Origin: DATEAV01 sp964575425
Lineage (GTDB): Bacteria; Chloroflexota; Anaerolineae; Anaerolineales; E44-bin32
Assembly (NCBI GenBank): GCA_964575425.1
Contig: CAZNRD010000004.1
Location: 1-64,000, forward strand
Direction of reading: 5' to 3'
DNA length: 64,000 nt
Shown piece after piece: positions 7,678 to 15,868 of this stretch. Position numbers and translations under genes: made by a program. Below the pieces are notes generated by a model. It did not search any database, was not told the DNA's origin, and saw nothing but the letters and a program-made list of their open reading frames with translations. Positions within the stretch are counted from its first letter, which is position 1. Each line of letters begins with the position of its first letter.

Positions 7678-7731
7678 GAGCCCCGCGCCCCGGTGCCCCA
7701 CGCCCTGCACCGGAGCAGCCAGGGCAGGCAC

Positions 7732-8478
7732 ATGCGCCAGCTCACGGTCATCATCCCGACGTACAACGAAGCCGACAACCTTCGGCCTCTCACGGCCGAG
7801 CTGTGGTCACTGCCACTCGACGACCTTCGCGTGCTCATCGTTGACGACAACTCCCCGGACGGCACGGGCCAGCTCGCCGACGACCTCGCCGCCTGCAGCC
7901 CCGGCCGCCTGAGCGTCATCCACCGCCGAGGCAAACTCGGCCTTGGGACGGCCTACGTCACGGGGTTCCGCGAGGCCCTGTCCCAAGGAGCGCAGGCGGT
8001 CGCACAGATGGACGCGGACTTCTCGCACCGTCCCGACTACCTGCCGGGCTTCCTGCAGGCCCTGGAAGAATGTGACGCAGTGTTCGGCTCGCGCTACGTT
8101 CCGGGGGGTCGGCTCGATGAACGCTGGGGCGCCGGCAGGGTGCTGCTCTCCAGGTTCGGCAACCTCTACGCGCGCACGATCCTCAGCCTTTCCGTGCGCG
8201 ACGCCACCGGAGGCTTTCGCGTGTGGCGGCGGGAGACTCTGCTGGGGATGCCCCTGGAGCGCATCCTCTCCAACGGCTATGTCTTTCAGGTGGAGATGGC
8301 GCACGTGGCGCAGCGGCTGGGCTACCACATCCGGGAAATGCCCATCTACTTTGAGGATCGCCGCATCGGCCGGTCGAAGATGTCCTTCCGCATCCAGGTC
8401 GAGGCGTCGCTGCGCGTCTGGCACGTCCTCCTGGCTCACCGCCGTCTTACGCCGGCCGATCGTCGTCCCCTGAGCTGA
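7732..8478 (+). CDS. Polyprenol-phosphate mannosyltransferase-like GT2 enzyme
   Basis: This 248-residue GT-A glycosyltransferase resembles dolichol-phosphate mannose synthase, which transfers a sugar from a nucleotide donor to a lipid phosphate. It has the opening VIIPTYNEADN, DDNSPDGTG, KLGLGTAYVTGF, the metal-binding DADFSH and the late MPIYFEDRRIGRSKMS motif typical of the DPM1 group. No C-terminal membrane segments are seen, as in soluble bacterial forms. The start at 7732 is preferred over an upstream GTG because the conserved strand begins at once. Its 3' end overlaps the convergent rsmA by 32 bases. The actual sugar is not known. Confidence 0.88.
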   Translation: MRQLTVIIPTYNEADNLRPLTAELWSLPLDDLRVLIVDDNSPDGTGQLADDLAACSPGRLSVIHRRGKLGLGTAYVTGFREALSQGAQAVAQMDADFSHRPDYLPGFLQALEECDAVFGSRYVPGGRLDERWGAGRVLLSRFGNLYARTILSLSVRDATGGFRVWRRETLLGMPLERILSNGYVFQVEMAHVAQRLGYHIREMPIYFEDRRIGRSKMSFRIQVEASLRVWHVLLAHRRLTPADRRPLS

Positions 8479-9337
8479 TCGACCACGCCTCGTCCCGCAC
8501 CACCTCCACCAACATCATCCATGCGGCCAGGTCTAGCTCCTGAGCCCGCTGCCGCGGGTCGATCCCAGCGCGGCGCAGCCCTTCAGCCACCTGCGCAGCA
8601 GGCACTTTCAGCCCCGCTGAGAGAGCGTTCCGAAGTTGCTTCCGCTTCTGGCCGAACCCGGCCCGCGCCAGCGCAAAGAGGAGCGGTACCCGACAACGCT
8701 CCAGCAGCGGTGACGGATGACAGTCGATGCGCAGGATGGCCGAGTCGACGCGCGGCGGGGGATAGAAGGCACCCGCGGGCAGGAAACCCACGAGGCGCGG
8801 CTGACCATAGAGCTGGACGCTCAGCGCCAGCAGGCTCATCTCACCGGCTCCGGCCACGACGCGCTCAGCCAGCTCGCGCTGGACGGTCAGCACGAGGCGT
8901 GAGGGCGGTGTGGGCGCCTCAAGCAGGTGCCGCATCAGGAGGGATGTGATGGCGTAGGGGATGTTGGCGACGACCAGGTAGGGCTTTCCAGAGAAGGCGC
9001 TCTCAAGGTCGAGGGCAAGGATATCGCCGCAGATCACCCGGACGTTCCGGCAGCCGGCCGTCACCTCCCGCAGCGCGGATACCAGTCGCTCATCGACCTC
9101 CACCGCCAGGACTTCGCCGGCCTGAGCCGCCAGCCGAAGGGTCAGCGAACCCACGCCTGCTCCGACTTCGAGCACCACGTTGTCTTTCGCGAGATCCGCC
9201 GCGCCGACGACTCTGTCGAGGGCTCCGCCATCAAAGAGGAAGTGCTGGCCCAGGCGCTTGTCGGGACGGATTCCGTGGCGGCGCAAGAGGGCCCGGAAAT
9301 CGGGAGGCGCTGTTGGCCTTCGGGCCGCGGCGGTCAC
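8447..9337 (-). CDS. rsmA: 16S rRNA (A1518/A1519-N6) dimethyltransferase
   Basis: This 296-residue RsmA/KsgA enzyme dimethylates two adjacent adenines near the 3' end of 16S rRNA late in 30S assembly. It shows RLGQHFL, the SAM-binding LEVGAGVGSLTLRL (about 56-69), the catalytic ANIPYAI motif (NIPY) and the FYPPPRVDSAI motif. The GTG start at 9337 overlaps the stop of the upstream G5/3D gene (GTGA), which fits translational coupling. An ATG 72 bases upstream would lie inside that gene. The G5/3D-rsmA order echoes yabE-rnmV-ksgA in Firmicutes. Confidence 0.95.
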   Translation of the reverse strand: MTAAARRPTAPPDFRALLRRHGIRPDKRLGQHFLFDGGALDRVVGAADLAKDNVVLEVGAGVGSLTLRLAAQAGEVLAVEVDERLVSALREVTAGCRNVRVICGDILALDLESAFSGKPYLVVANIPYAITSLLMRHLLEAPTPPSRLVLTVQRELAERVVAGAGEMSLLALSVQLYGQPRLVGFLPAGAFYPPPRVDSAILRIDCHPSPLLERCRVPLLFALARAGFGQKRKQLRNALSAGLKVPAAQVAEGLRRAGIDPRQRAQELDLAAWMMLVEVVRDEAWSISSGDDDRPA

Positions 9338-10749
9338 GGGAAGATCCAGACGATGCTGCTCGCCGGGGGAGGCGGCGTCAGGAAATACACCGTCACCCAG
9401 TGGTGCCACCTGACGAAGTCGTCGTCACTGTAGCCGAGATCGATCCAGCGGCCGCGCACGCCGCCGCCGACGTCGGCCGCCCGGGCGTAGCCGTAGCCCG
9501 GCACGTACATCATCGTGCCCATCGGGATGTAGCGCGGGTCGATGGCCACGAGGCCCTTGCGCAGCGGCTGCCCGGAGTAAGTGATTCCGTACCACGGCGC
9601 GTCGGGCGACGTGCCGGCCCGCGATGGGGAATACGAAGTGGCATACATTGGCACGGCGCGCCAGTACTCGATCAGGCCGTCCGCTGTGTCGAGCGTCCGG
9701 ATCACGATCTGCGTGCCATAGCCCACACGCTGCGGCTTCGGCTCCACCGCCGTCCACTCGCCTTCCACCGTCCGCGTCACTTCTTCTCCGTCCTCGAGCC
9801 GAATCCTGACCCGATGGATGGCGACTCCGTAGGCACCGGGCTCGATGAGCCGCCGGCTGTCGATTTCTAGATCCGGGATAGCTTCATACACAGTCTTGAA
9901 CGGCAGCGGCTTCAGCTCGATCTGGAATTCCTCGCGCACGCGCACTAAACGCAACACTCCGTCGACAGGCACCGGCTCAGCGACATCCGGGATGGCATAG
10001 TCGAGCCCGACCGGCACCAGGCCAAGCTCGGTCAGCACCTCTCCAACGGTCTCACCCCCCACCCTGGCCCGGAACTCCCTCCCATCCGCCAAGACGGTCA
10101 CCATGCGCGCCCGGTCCAAGTCGAGGCGCAAGCCCTCGCGCGGCGGCAAGCTGACCGACGAGTGCAGCCGGTCTCCCTGATAGAGCCCGATGCCCACCTG
10201 CCACAATGCCTGACCGATGGTTGGGGCGGCCGACCGAATGCGGTGCGCGGAACCTTCGTGGTCGCTGACGGTGAACCGGAAGGCCCGAACCACGCGTAGG
10301 CGCGACGGGATGGCGCTCAGCGCCGAGTGTGGATCAGCGAGACGCACCCCGTCCGCCCACACCTCGTCGCCTGGATAAAGTCGCACACCTGACTCGGCCA
10401 GGATGTTGGCCGGGATGCGGGACGGGCTGCGCGCGACAGCCCGCTCGCCGTCCGCTTCCACGATGACCGGCTGCGCGCGGATCAATCGGATTGTCGTCCC
10501 AGGGGCGATCCGCTCATCCCGCTCGGGCGCGACGAAGTCCGCCGGGGCGAGATCGATGCCTGCCTCGTGAAGCGCGGCGGCCACTGTCCGGGCATGTGTG
10601 CGCAGCGGCAGGCTCTCACCGTCGAGCAAGACGGTGACTGGCGCCGCCGTCCCGATGTAGACTACGCCGAGACCACACAGCCCGAGCAGGACTCCCAGTT
10701 CGCGGCCCCGGCGTTCCAGGAGCGTGCGGACGCCCTCCAGGTTGGCCAT
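9334..10749 (-). CDS. YabE/RpfB-like cell-wall protein with DUF348, G5 and 3D domains
   Basis: A 471-residue exported protein: N-terminal signal-anchor (about 17-35), two DUF348-type ubiquitin-like repeats (TVLLDG.. and FTVSDHEG.. regions), a G5-like domain (about 275-355) and a C-terminal 3D domain (about 370-465) with YATSYSPS, GLVAIDPRYIPMGT and AADVGGGVRGRWIDLG. Proteins of this architecture are peptidoglycan-modifying or resuscitation-type factors; the 3D domain resembles MltA-type lytic transglycosylases. A -10-like TATACT lies 9 bases before the ATG, so the transcript may be nearly leaderless. It is coupled to rsmA by a GTGA overlap. Confidence 0.88.
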   Translation of the reverse strand: MANLEGVRTLLERRGRELGVLLGLCGLGVVYIGTAAPVTVLLDGESLPLRTHARTVAAALHEAGIDLAPADFVAPERDERIAPGTTIRLIRAQPVIVEADGERAVARSPSRIPANILAESGVRLYPGDEVWADGVRLADPHSALSAIPSRLRVVRAFRFTVSDHEGSAHRIRSAAPTIGQALWQVGIGLYQGDRLHSSVSLPPREGLRLDLDRARMVTVLADGREFRARVGGETVGEVLTELGLVPVGLDYAIPDVAEPVPVDGVLRLVRVREEFQIELKPLPFKTVYEAIPDLEIDSRRLIEPGAYGVAIHRVRIRLEDGEEVTRTVEGEWTAVEPKPQRVGYGTQIVIRTLDTADGLIEYWRAVPMYATSYSPSRAGTSPDAPWYGITYSGQPLRKGLVAIDPRYIPMGTMMYVPGYGYARAADVGGGVRGRWIDLGYSDDDFVRWHHWVTVYFLTPPPPASSIVWIFP

Positions 10750-10758
10750 CGCGTCAGG

Positions 10759-10764
10759 AGTATA
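10759..10764 (-). promoter_or_regulatory. -10 element (TATACT) of the YabE-like gene
   Basis: TATACT on the minus strand, 9 bases before the ATG at 10749. No convincing -35 is seen. Confidence 0.4.
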
Positions 10765-10821
10765 TCAAAGTCAGGACGCCGCTTGCAGGGGGCTGGCCCG
10801 TGCCGTGTCACGAAAGAGATG

Positions 10822-10931
10822 AGCGCCGGGCGAGGGGCCGGCGGCGCACGGAGCATCCTCCTTACCGCTGCTGCCTCTCGGCCCTGACGGGGTTCGAAGG
10901 GCTCCGTCGCGCCGGGCTCGCCCGGACACTC
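10822..10931 (-). ncRNA. ffs: Signal recognition particle RNA (small bacterial type)
   Basis: About 110 nt on the minus strand. The apical SRP core is recognisable: GTCAGGGCCGAGAGGCAGCA matches the conserved GTCAGG-CCG-AGG-AGCAGC signature that binds Ffh domain M. Flanks pair in a long rod (ACGGAGC with GCTCCGT, CGGCGC with GCGCCG, CCGGGCGAG with CTCGCCCGG). There is no Alu domain, as in most bacteria. It targets nascent membrane proteins to the translocon. Confidence 0.93.
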
Positions 10932-10937
10932 AGGGCC

Positions 10938-10966
10938 ATCCTACCCCCCGACTGAAGACCTGTCAA
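10938..10966 (-). promoter_or_regulatory. Promoter of the SRP RNA
   Basis: On the minus strand, a consensus -35 TTGACA (10961-10966), a 17-base spacer and -10 TAGGAT (10938-10943), directly before the RNA. Confidence 0.8.
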
Positions 10967-11071
10967 CCGCTGCGGGGCCAACGCTGCTCGTAAGCCTCGA
11001 GCCCCCTGCCGCTAGCCAGAACGCCTCGGGGACCTCCCTGTGCCGGTGAAGTCCCCGAGCCAGCATTCGGA

Positions 11072-11161
11072 TGGCGGAGAGGGTGGGATTTGAACCCACG
11101 GTGCCTTTCGGCACACGCGCTCTCCAGGCGCGCGCGTTAGACCAGACTACGCTACCTCTCC
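11072..11161 (-). tRNA. tRNA-Ser (anticodon GGA)
   Basis: Acceptor stem GGAGAGG with CCTCTCC; anticodon loop CTGGAGA on a GC-rich stem gives GGA (reads UCC and UCU). A class II long variable arm (GTGCCGAAAGGCAC) precedes the T arm with loop TTCAAAT. Discriminator G and CCA are encoded. A -10-like TATAAT lies at 11195-11200. Confidence 0.96.
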
Positions 11162-11194
11162 GCGCCAGGCAGCACGCTGCTCTTCAGCGCCGGC

Positions 11195-11200
11195 ATTATA
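11195..11200 (-). promoter_or_regulatory. -10 element (TATAAT) of tRNA-Ser
   Basis: TATAAT on the minus strand, 33 bases before the mature tRNA 5' end. No clear -35 at 16-18 bases. Confidence 0.45.
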
Positions 11201-11224
11201 CCATCGCGCCCCGCCCCTCTCCCC

Positions 11225-12313
11225 TCAAGGAAGCAGCAGCAGCCAGAGGTTGCGGTCCTGCCAGGACAGGAAGACGATTTTCAATCCATCGGGCGACACC
11301 TGCCAGTCGTTGTTCGCGATGGGCAGCGAGGTGAGGCTCGGGTCGGTCAGACGGCGGGCGCGGCCGCTTACGGCGTCCACCTGCCACAGCGAAGGGCCGA
11401 TTTCGCCCAGGTCCAGCGGGATGATCAGCAGCTGGCCTTCGCTGCGCCAGCGATATGAGCCAAACAGGTCCAGCCGCCGCGCCTTCCCGTCGCGCAGTCG
11501 CAGAAGCCACAGCCCATTGTCGTCGGCGCGCGGCTCCATTGCCACATAGAAGGCCAGCCAGCCGCCCTCAGGCGAGAGCAGCAAATCGCGCGGCCTGCGC
11601 ACTGGATGCACCAACTTCGCCGACCCGTTGAACGTGGAGACGCGCCAGATGCCGCTAGGGCCGTCGAGGCTCAGCCGACCGCTTACCAGGAGCGACTGCT
11701 CCTCATCCGTCCAGCCAATCAGCCTGCCGCCGATGACGGTGATGAGCCGATGCGAGCCGAAACCATTGGGGCTGGCAATCCACAGCGTACGCTCCTGCAG
11801 GTCCGGGTTGTCCGCGCGCAAGCGTGCCACCTGCCAGGCAATCATGCGGCCGCTCGGGCTGAAGCGTATGGCACGCCCGCCGTTTGGAATCACCCATTGC
11901 ACGCGGTCCCGGCGGCGCTGGACCGTGGTCTCGCCCGCATCCGGGAAGGCAAGATACGACCAGTCGGGCGAGAAGACGCCGACGGTCCGCGTCACCAGAT
12001 GCACGCGCCTGTCCCCGATGTTGACGGCGTAGAGCCCGGCCTGGCCTTCGGGGTCCGGCTGATCGATGAACACCACGCGCTCGGAGTCGGGCGACCAGAA
12101 CGGGTACGGGCAACAGCCGCCGCTGGTGAGTTGGGTCGCTTGAGGGACCGGCGTGACGGCGGCGGTCGGCGTGTCTTTGGAAGGAAGTCGGGCCAAGTTG
12201 GCAGGGAGCCGCACTGGGCCCGCAGTCCCCAACGCCATAAGGACCATCAGTCCTGAGGCGGTGAGCGTGGAAAGGGCGGTGCGCCTACCAATCGGCCGGC
12301 CAGGCTTCAGCAT
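11225..12313 (-). CDS. Exported WD40/PD40-like beta-propeller protein
   Basis: This 362-residue protein has an N-terminal hydrophobic segment (about 15-33) and then repeated blades of the TolB/PD40 type: PFWSPDSERVVFID, FSPDWSYLAF, FSPSGRMIAW, LSPEGGWLAFY and VSPDGLKIVFLSW. Such propellers are usually binding or structural scaffolds outside the membrane. It starts 29 bases inside the end of the upstream M23 peptidase gene, so the two are probably one operon and may share an envelope role. The ligand is unknown. Confidence 0.8.
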   Translation of the reverse strand: MLKPGRPIGRRTALSTLTASGLMVLMALGTAGPVRLPANLARLPSKDTPTAAVTPVPQATQLTSGGCCPYPFWSPDSERVVFIDQPDPEGQAGLYAVNIGDRRVHLVTRTVGVFSPDWSYLAFPDAGETTVQRRRDRVQWVIPNGGRAIRFSPSGRMIAWQVARLRADNPDLQERTLWIASPNGFGSHRLITVIGGRLIGWTDEEQSLLVSGRLSLDGPSGIWRVSTFNGSAKLVHPVRRPRDLLLSPEGGWLAFYVAMEPRADDNGLWLLRLRDGKARRLDLFGSYRWRSEGQLLIIPLDLGEIGPSLWQVDAVSGRARRLTDPSLTSLPIANNDWQVSPDGLKIVFLSWQDRNLWLLLLP

Positions 12314-12995
12314 AGTCGTTCAGAAGGGGCTCCCCAAACCGGACGACGGGCTGATCGTTCAGAGTCTGCCAGGGATGGGGGTTGTTCAGGTCGCGCTCAA
12401 AGCCGATGGGGAAGGCTCCCACCAGTGCGATGCGCTCCCAATCCGCCGCGATGAGAGGGATAGGGTTGTAGGCCCGCGAATGGGCGCGGGCGTTGCGGAT
12501 CTCGAGATGCAGGTGGGGCCGGCCCGTGCAGGTCAGGTCCGGGTCGCCGCTGAGCGCCACGACCTCTCCCGCCCTCACTTCCTGGCCGCGGCGCAAGTTC
12601 GGGCGGCCAAGGAGATGGCCGTAGAACGAGGCGTAGCCGTTGGGATGGTCGATCATCAGGTTGTGGGGGCCGGCGCCGTGGTAGGCGCTATCGATCTCAC
12701 TCACCACGCCATCGCCGATGGCTACGACGGGCGTCCCGCAGCGCGCCGCCAAGTCAATGCCGAAGTGCAGTCCCTGCCCGTGCCTGTAGAGCAGCCTGCG
12801 ATAGGTGTACGCGAACGTGGTGTTTCCGTAGGGCTGCATCAGGAGCCAGGTGTTCGCCCCCGGTGGCTCGGTGAAAGGCAGGCGGAACGGCGGCGCCTCG
12901 GGCGCACCGAGCGTCGAAGCCGCTGAAGGGCTGAGGCCCACCAGAATGCCAATCGCCAACGGGAAGACACGAACGAAAGCCTGCCAGCCCTTCAT
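12285..12995 (-). CDS. Exported M23 (LytM-type) metallopeptidase
   Basis: This 236-residue protein has a signal sequence (about 8-27) followed by a complete LytM zinc site: HFGID (His77, Asp81) and HLH (His161, His163). The family cuts glycyl or D-amino-acid peptide bonds in peptidoglycan. Unlike the three M23-like lipoproteins at 35-40 kb, it keeps the canonical first zinc motif. A C-terminal extension of about 55 residues has no recognised domain. Co-directional overlap with the beta-propeller gene suggests an operon. No promoter is evident upstream. Confidence 0.9.
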   Translation of the reverse strand: MKGWQAFVRVFPLAIGILVGLSPSAASTLGAPEAPPFRLPFTEPPGANTWLLMQPYGNTTFAYTYRRLLYRHGQGLHFGIDLAARCGTPVVAIGDGVVSEIDSAYHGAGPHNLMIDHPNGYASFYGHLLGRPNLRRGQEVRAGEVVALSGDPDLTCTGRPHLHLEIRNARAHSRAYNPIPLIAADWERIALVGAFPIGFERDLNNPHPWQTLNDQPVVRFGEPLLNDYAEAWPADW

Positions 12996-13002
12996 GGCCG
13001 CC

Positions 13003-13299
13003 CTGCATCATGCTCCCGGCTGCGCTCAATGATGATGGCTGCGACGACGCCGATGCACAGATGGATCTGCCGAGTGTGCCGCCGCGAGCCGGGCCCCGAC
13101 AACGTTGAGGCCCGGGCCGACGGTCAGCGCTCCACATCCAGATAGCCTTGCGGCAGCAGCAAGGCAGGCACTCCTGGGCGCGGATGACCGGATGGTCCGG
13201 TGAAACGCAGACACAGCCAAGGGAAACCACCTTCGAGCGAGCAGTGAGGCGCCAGCCCGGAGCAGCATGAGCCAGCCAGCGGTCCAAGCCGCTTGCTGT
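13003..13299 (-). other. Intergenic stretch without a supported gene
   Basis: About 300 bases lie between the M23 peptidase start and the GH1 stop. Short minus-strand frames run through it but lack ribosome sites and recognisable motifs. The frame ending near 13126 reads like a protein tail and may be a remnant. No hairpin with a U tract was found. Confidence 0.4.
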
Positions 13300-14661
13300 T
13301 CAACCACGGCGTGACCCTTGCGGCGGCCCGCGCCTGGCCGGGAAGAGCTGGTCGAAAACTGCAGGCGCGTGTAGTGCCACTGCCTCCGACGAAAGCGAGT
13401 TCGTCTGGCATACTTCAGCGTAGAAGTCCGCGCTGGCCCGTCTGCGCCGCTCCTGTGTGTCAGGGTCAAGCCCCCACAGGCCGAAACGCTGCGTCCAGCC
13501 CCTTTCCCACTCGAAGTTGTCCACCAGCGTCCAGTAGAAGTAGCCCCTGACTGGCCAATTGAAGTTGACGGCGCGCCAGAGGTGGCGCAGGTGCGCTGCA
13601 AGGTAGCGTGGCCGCAGAGTGTCTTCGGTGTCTTCGACGCCATTCTCGGTGACGTAGATCGGGAGGCCAAAGCGTCGTGCCCAGCCCAGCGCCTGCCAGA
13701 ATCCCTCGGGGTCGTTGGCTATGAACCCGGTCGGGCTGAGCTCGGCGTCCTTGGGGAAGAAGCGGCGCGCGAAGAGTTCACCCGGCCGGCGGAGGTCGAA
13801 CGTTACCCTCTCGCGCGTGTAGTAGTTCAGGCCGAAGAAGTCCTGCGTGCGCGCTGCCTCGGGAAAATGCTCGGTCCGCAGCGGCGAGCGGAGGTGCCCG
13901 GTGTGTGCCGCCTCGGGGAACATGTTGTTGAAGGTCCGGGAGAGCGTACGGGCCAGCCAGCGGTCCAGGGGCGAGGACGGCTTGGCGGGCGCAAAGCCGC
14001 GATAGTGGTGTGCAAGGCCGACCAGGGCGCCGGGCTGGATTTCATGGATGGTGCGATACGCCGCAGCATGAGCGCGCACAAGGTTGCGGGCTGCCTCCAT
14101 GCTACGGCCGAGGTTCTTCTCTCCCGGCGGGAACAGGCCCGTGATATAGGCGTTCGTCATGTAGACGTTCGGCTCGTTGACCGTAACCCACAGGCCCACC
14201 AGGTCCTGGAGGCGGCTCACGACCTTGCGGACATATCGCTCGAACAGGGGGACGACGTTCGGGTTCCGCCAGCCGCCCTGCTCGGCCACCCACCGCGGGT
14301 TGGTGAAGTGGTGGAGGGTGACCATGGGCATGAGCTTGCGTTCCAGCATGCCACGCAGGATGTCGCGGTAGGCATCCAATCCGGCTTCATCCCAGACTGC
14401 GGGTGAAGGCTCGATGCGACTCCACTCGATCGAAAGGCGGTGTGCATTCTGCCCTGCGGCAGCGGCGCGGTCGAGGTCCTCCTGCCAGCGGCCGCGCCAC
14501 CAGTCGCAGGCCATGCCGGATCGGTGGCTCTGAAGGATCCTCCCTGGCTGCTGCTCCCAATCCCACCAGTCGTTGTGACGGTTGTCACCTTCCACCTGGT
14601 GCGCTGCAGTGGCGGTCCCCCAGAGAAACCGGCGCGGGAAAGTGTAGGCGGCCTGGATCAC
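13300..14661 (-). CDS. GH1 beta-glucosidase/beta-galactosidase family
   Basis: A 453-residue retaining glycoside hydrolase of family 1. The N-terminal FLWGTATAAHQVEG signature, acid/base Glu163 in TVNEPN and nucleophile Glu339 in YVTENG are all present. There is no signal peptide, so it should act on imported beta-linked oligosaccharides in the cytoplasm. The last 35 residues, after the usual GH1 end near CQTN, form an unusual low-complexity tail rich in Arg and Pro. The ATG overlaps the stop of the upstream GNAT gene (ATGA). Confidence 0.94.
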   Translation of the reverse strand: MIQAAYTFPRRFLWGTATAAHQVEGDNRHNDWWDWEQQPGRILQSHRSGMACDWWRGRWQEDLDRAAAAGQNAHRLSIEWSRIEPSPAVWDEAGLDAYRDILRGMLERKLMPMVTLHHFTNPRWVAEQGGWRNPNVVPLFERYVRKVVSRLQDLVGLWVTVNEPNVYMTNAYITGLFPPGEKNLGRSMEAARNLVRAHAAAYRTIHEIQPGALVGLAHHYRGFAPAKPSSPLDRWLARTLSRTFNNMFPEAAHTGHLRSPLRTEHFPEAARTQDFFGLNYYTRERVTFDLRRPGELFARRFFPKDAELSPTGFIANDPEGFWQALGWARRFGLPIYVTENGVEDTEDTLRPRYLAAHLRHLWRAVNFNWPVRGYFYWTLVDNFEWERGWTQRFGLWGLDPDTQERRRRASADFYAEVCQTNSLSSEAVALHAPAVFDQLFPARRGPPQGSRRG

Positions 14662-15416
14662 GGCGAACCTCGCGGCGCGGCGGCTTCTTCCGGGTGCTTC
14701 AAGGCAGCCTGCGCCGTCAGTACCCTGAGGCCCGTGGGGCGGAAGCCGAGGGCCTCGGCTTCTGCTCGGCCAGCGAAGTCCTCGTCTGCCACACGATACA
14801 GGGCAATCAGGCTCTCGCCCAGCAGCCGCCCGGCAATCGCCGCCAACACCGACTTGCCGAAGCCCCGTCCCCGCACCGAAGGGTCGACGTCCAGATACAC
14901 CTCGGCGAAGGTGGGCCCCTTCCAGTTCAGCCCGGCCGCGACGTAGACCGTGTCACCGGAGCGGATCTCGTAGCGTGGCCAACCGCCCGGAGATCGGGTC
15001 TCGACGACAAGCACGTTGATGACTGGCTGGAACTCCCGCAGGTCCAGCCGCAGCACCTCGGCCGCTTGCATGTCCGACAGGTCGACGACTTCCTCCGCCC
15101 AGGCCCGTTGTTCCAGCGGCAGGTGCAGGACCACCGGCCGATTGGGCTTGAGAGCGGCCCGCAACAGGGCCGCCAGGCCGCGGGGGCTGGCGACGAACGG
15201 TACCGCCAGCGGGCGGAATAGATCGAGACCAGTGCGGGCCAGGGCCAGGAACCCTGTGATCCCGGCGTGGGTGGGGTGGAAGGTGTAGAGGGTGACCCGG
15301 TCGGCCGGGTGGTGGAGAGCATAGTAGCCAGCCATGGCGTCGGCGGCGGATCGGTCGTCCAGCAGCCGGGCCAGCTCCGCTCTCGAGCTTGCGGGAAGAC
15401 GGCGAACCTCGCTCAC
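14658..15416 (-). CDS. GNAT-family N-acetyltransferase
   Basis: This 252-residue protein carries a C-terminal GNAT fold with strand EVYLDVDPSVRGRGFGKSV, which contains the acetyl-CoA pyrophosphate-binding R/Q-x-x-G-x-G/A pattern (RGRGFG). The N-terminal half looks like a second, degenerate GNAT-like domain. The substrate is unknown. The GTG start at 15416 lies 9 bases after a -10 TAGAAT, predicting a nearly leaderless mRNA. It is coupled to the GH1 gene by a 4-base overlap. Confidence 0.8.
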   Translation of the reverse strand: MSEVRRLPASSRAELARLLDDRSAADAMAGYYALHHPADRVTLYTFHPTHAGITGFLALARTGLDLFRPLAVPFVASPRGLAALLRAALKPNRPVVLHLPLEQRAWAEEVVDLSDMQAAEVLRLDLREFQPVINVLVVETRSPGGWPRYEIRSGDTVYVAAGLNWKGPTFAEVYLDVDPSVRGRGFGKSVLAAIAGRLLGESLIALYRVADEDFAGRAEAEALGFRPTGLRVLTAQAALKHPEEAAAPRGSP

Positions 15417-15425
15417 AGGGCCCCG

Positions 15426-15454
15426 ATTCTAACCGGGCTGGGTCCCCTGGCCAA
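15426..15454 (-). promoter_or_regulatory. Promoter of the GNAT-GH1 operon
   Basis: On the minus strand, -35 TTGGCC (15449-15454), a 17-base spacer and -10 TAGAAT (15426-15431). The start codon follows only 9 bases later. Confidence 0.65.
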
Positions 15455-15868
15455 GCGCCCGGTTGCTGCCCCCAGGCAAACCGGCTACCACGCAAGCCGC
15501 CGTCACAACCCGGGGGAGCACCCGGGCCTCCCGAGCGGGCAGGCCCAACGTGCGTCCATCCGTGTGCTTGGGCCAGACGGCCTGCCGTGGGAAAAGTTGT
15601 CCCCATCGTCCAGGTCGACGGGCCCTGCACGAAGCCTGTGTTCGGCCCTCTGCCAACCCGGTCCGACGGCCAGACCGGATTCGAGATCAATGTTGAGGAT
15701 GTGCGGCCAGGGAAGATCGTGACCTATCAGGTGTTCGTCTCGAGGGAGTATGGCATCGGCCAGGGCGCGGGCAGCTACATCGCTGCGCTGGCCGGCCCTG
15801 ACGGCGGACACCGGATAGCCCCAACTGGCTGCGGAAACCCAGCGTCATCTGACGCCGCTTGCTGATGC
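15455..15868 (+). other. Intergenic region with a possible coding remnant
   Basis: No gene with a ribosome site is seen. In one plus-strand frame, about 15595-15865, the translation reads like a real beta-rich protein segment (for example GFEINVEDVRPGKIVTYQV) and has GC-rich third codon positions. The frame upstream looks random and there is no start or promoter. It may be a decayed gene end or a chance frame. Confidence 0.25.

Noticed and set aside
13026..13670. Minus-strand frame overlapping the GH1 end
   Set aside because: It is mostly the alternative frame of GH1, and its extension into the gap lacks motifs and a ribosome site.
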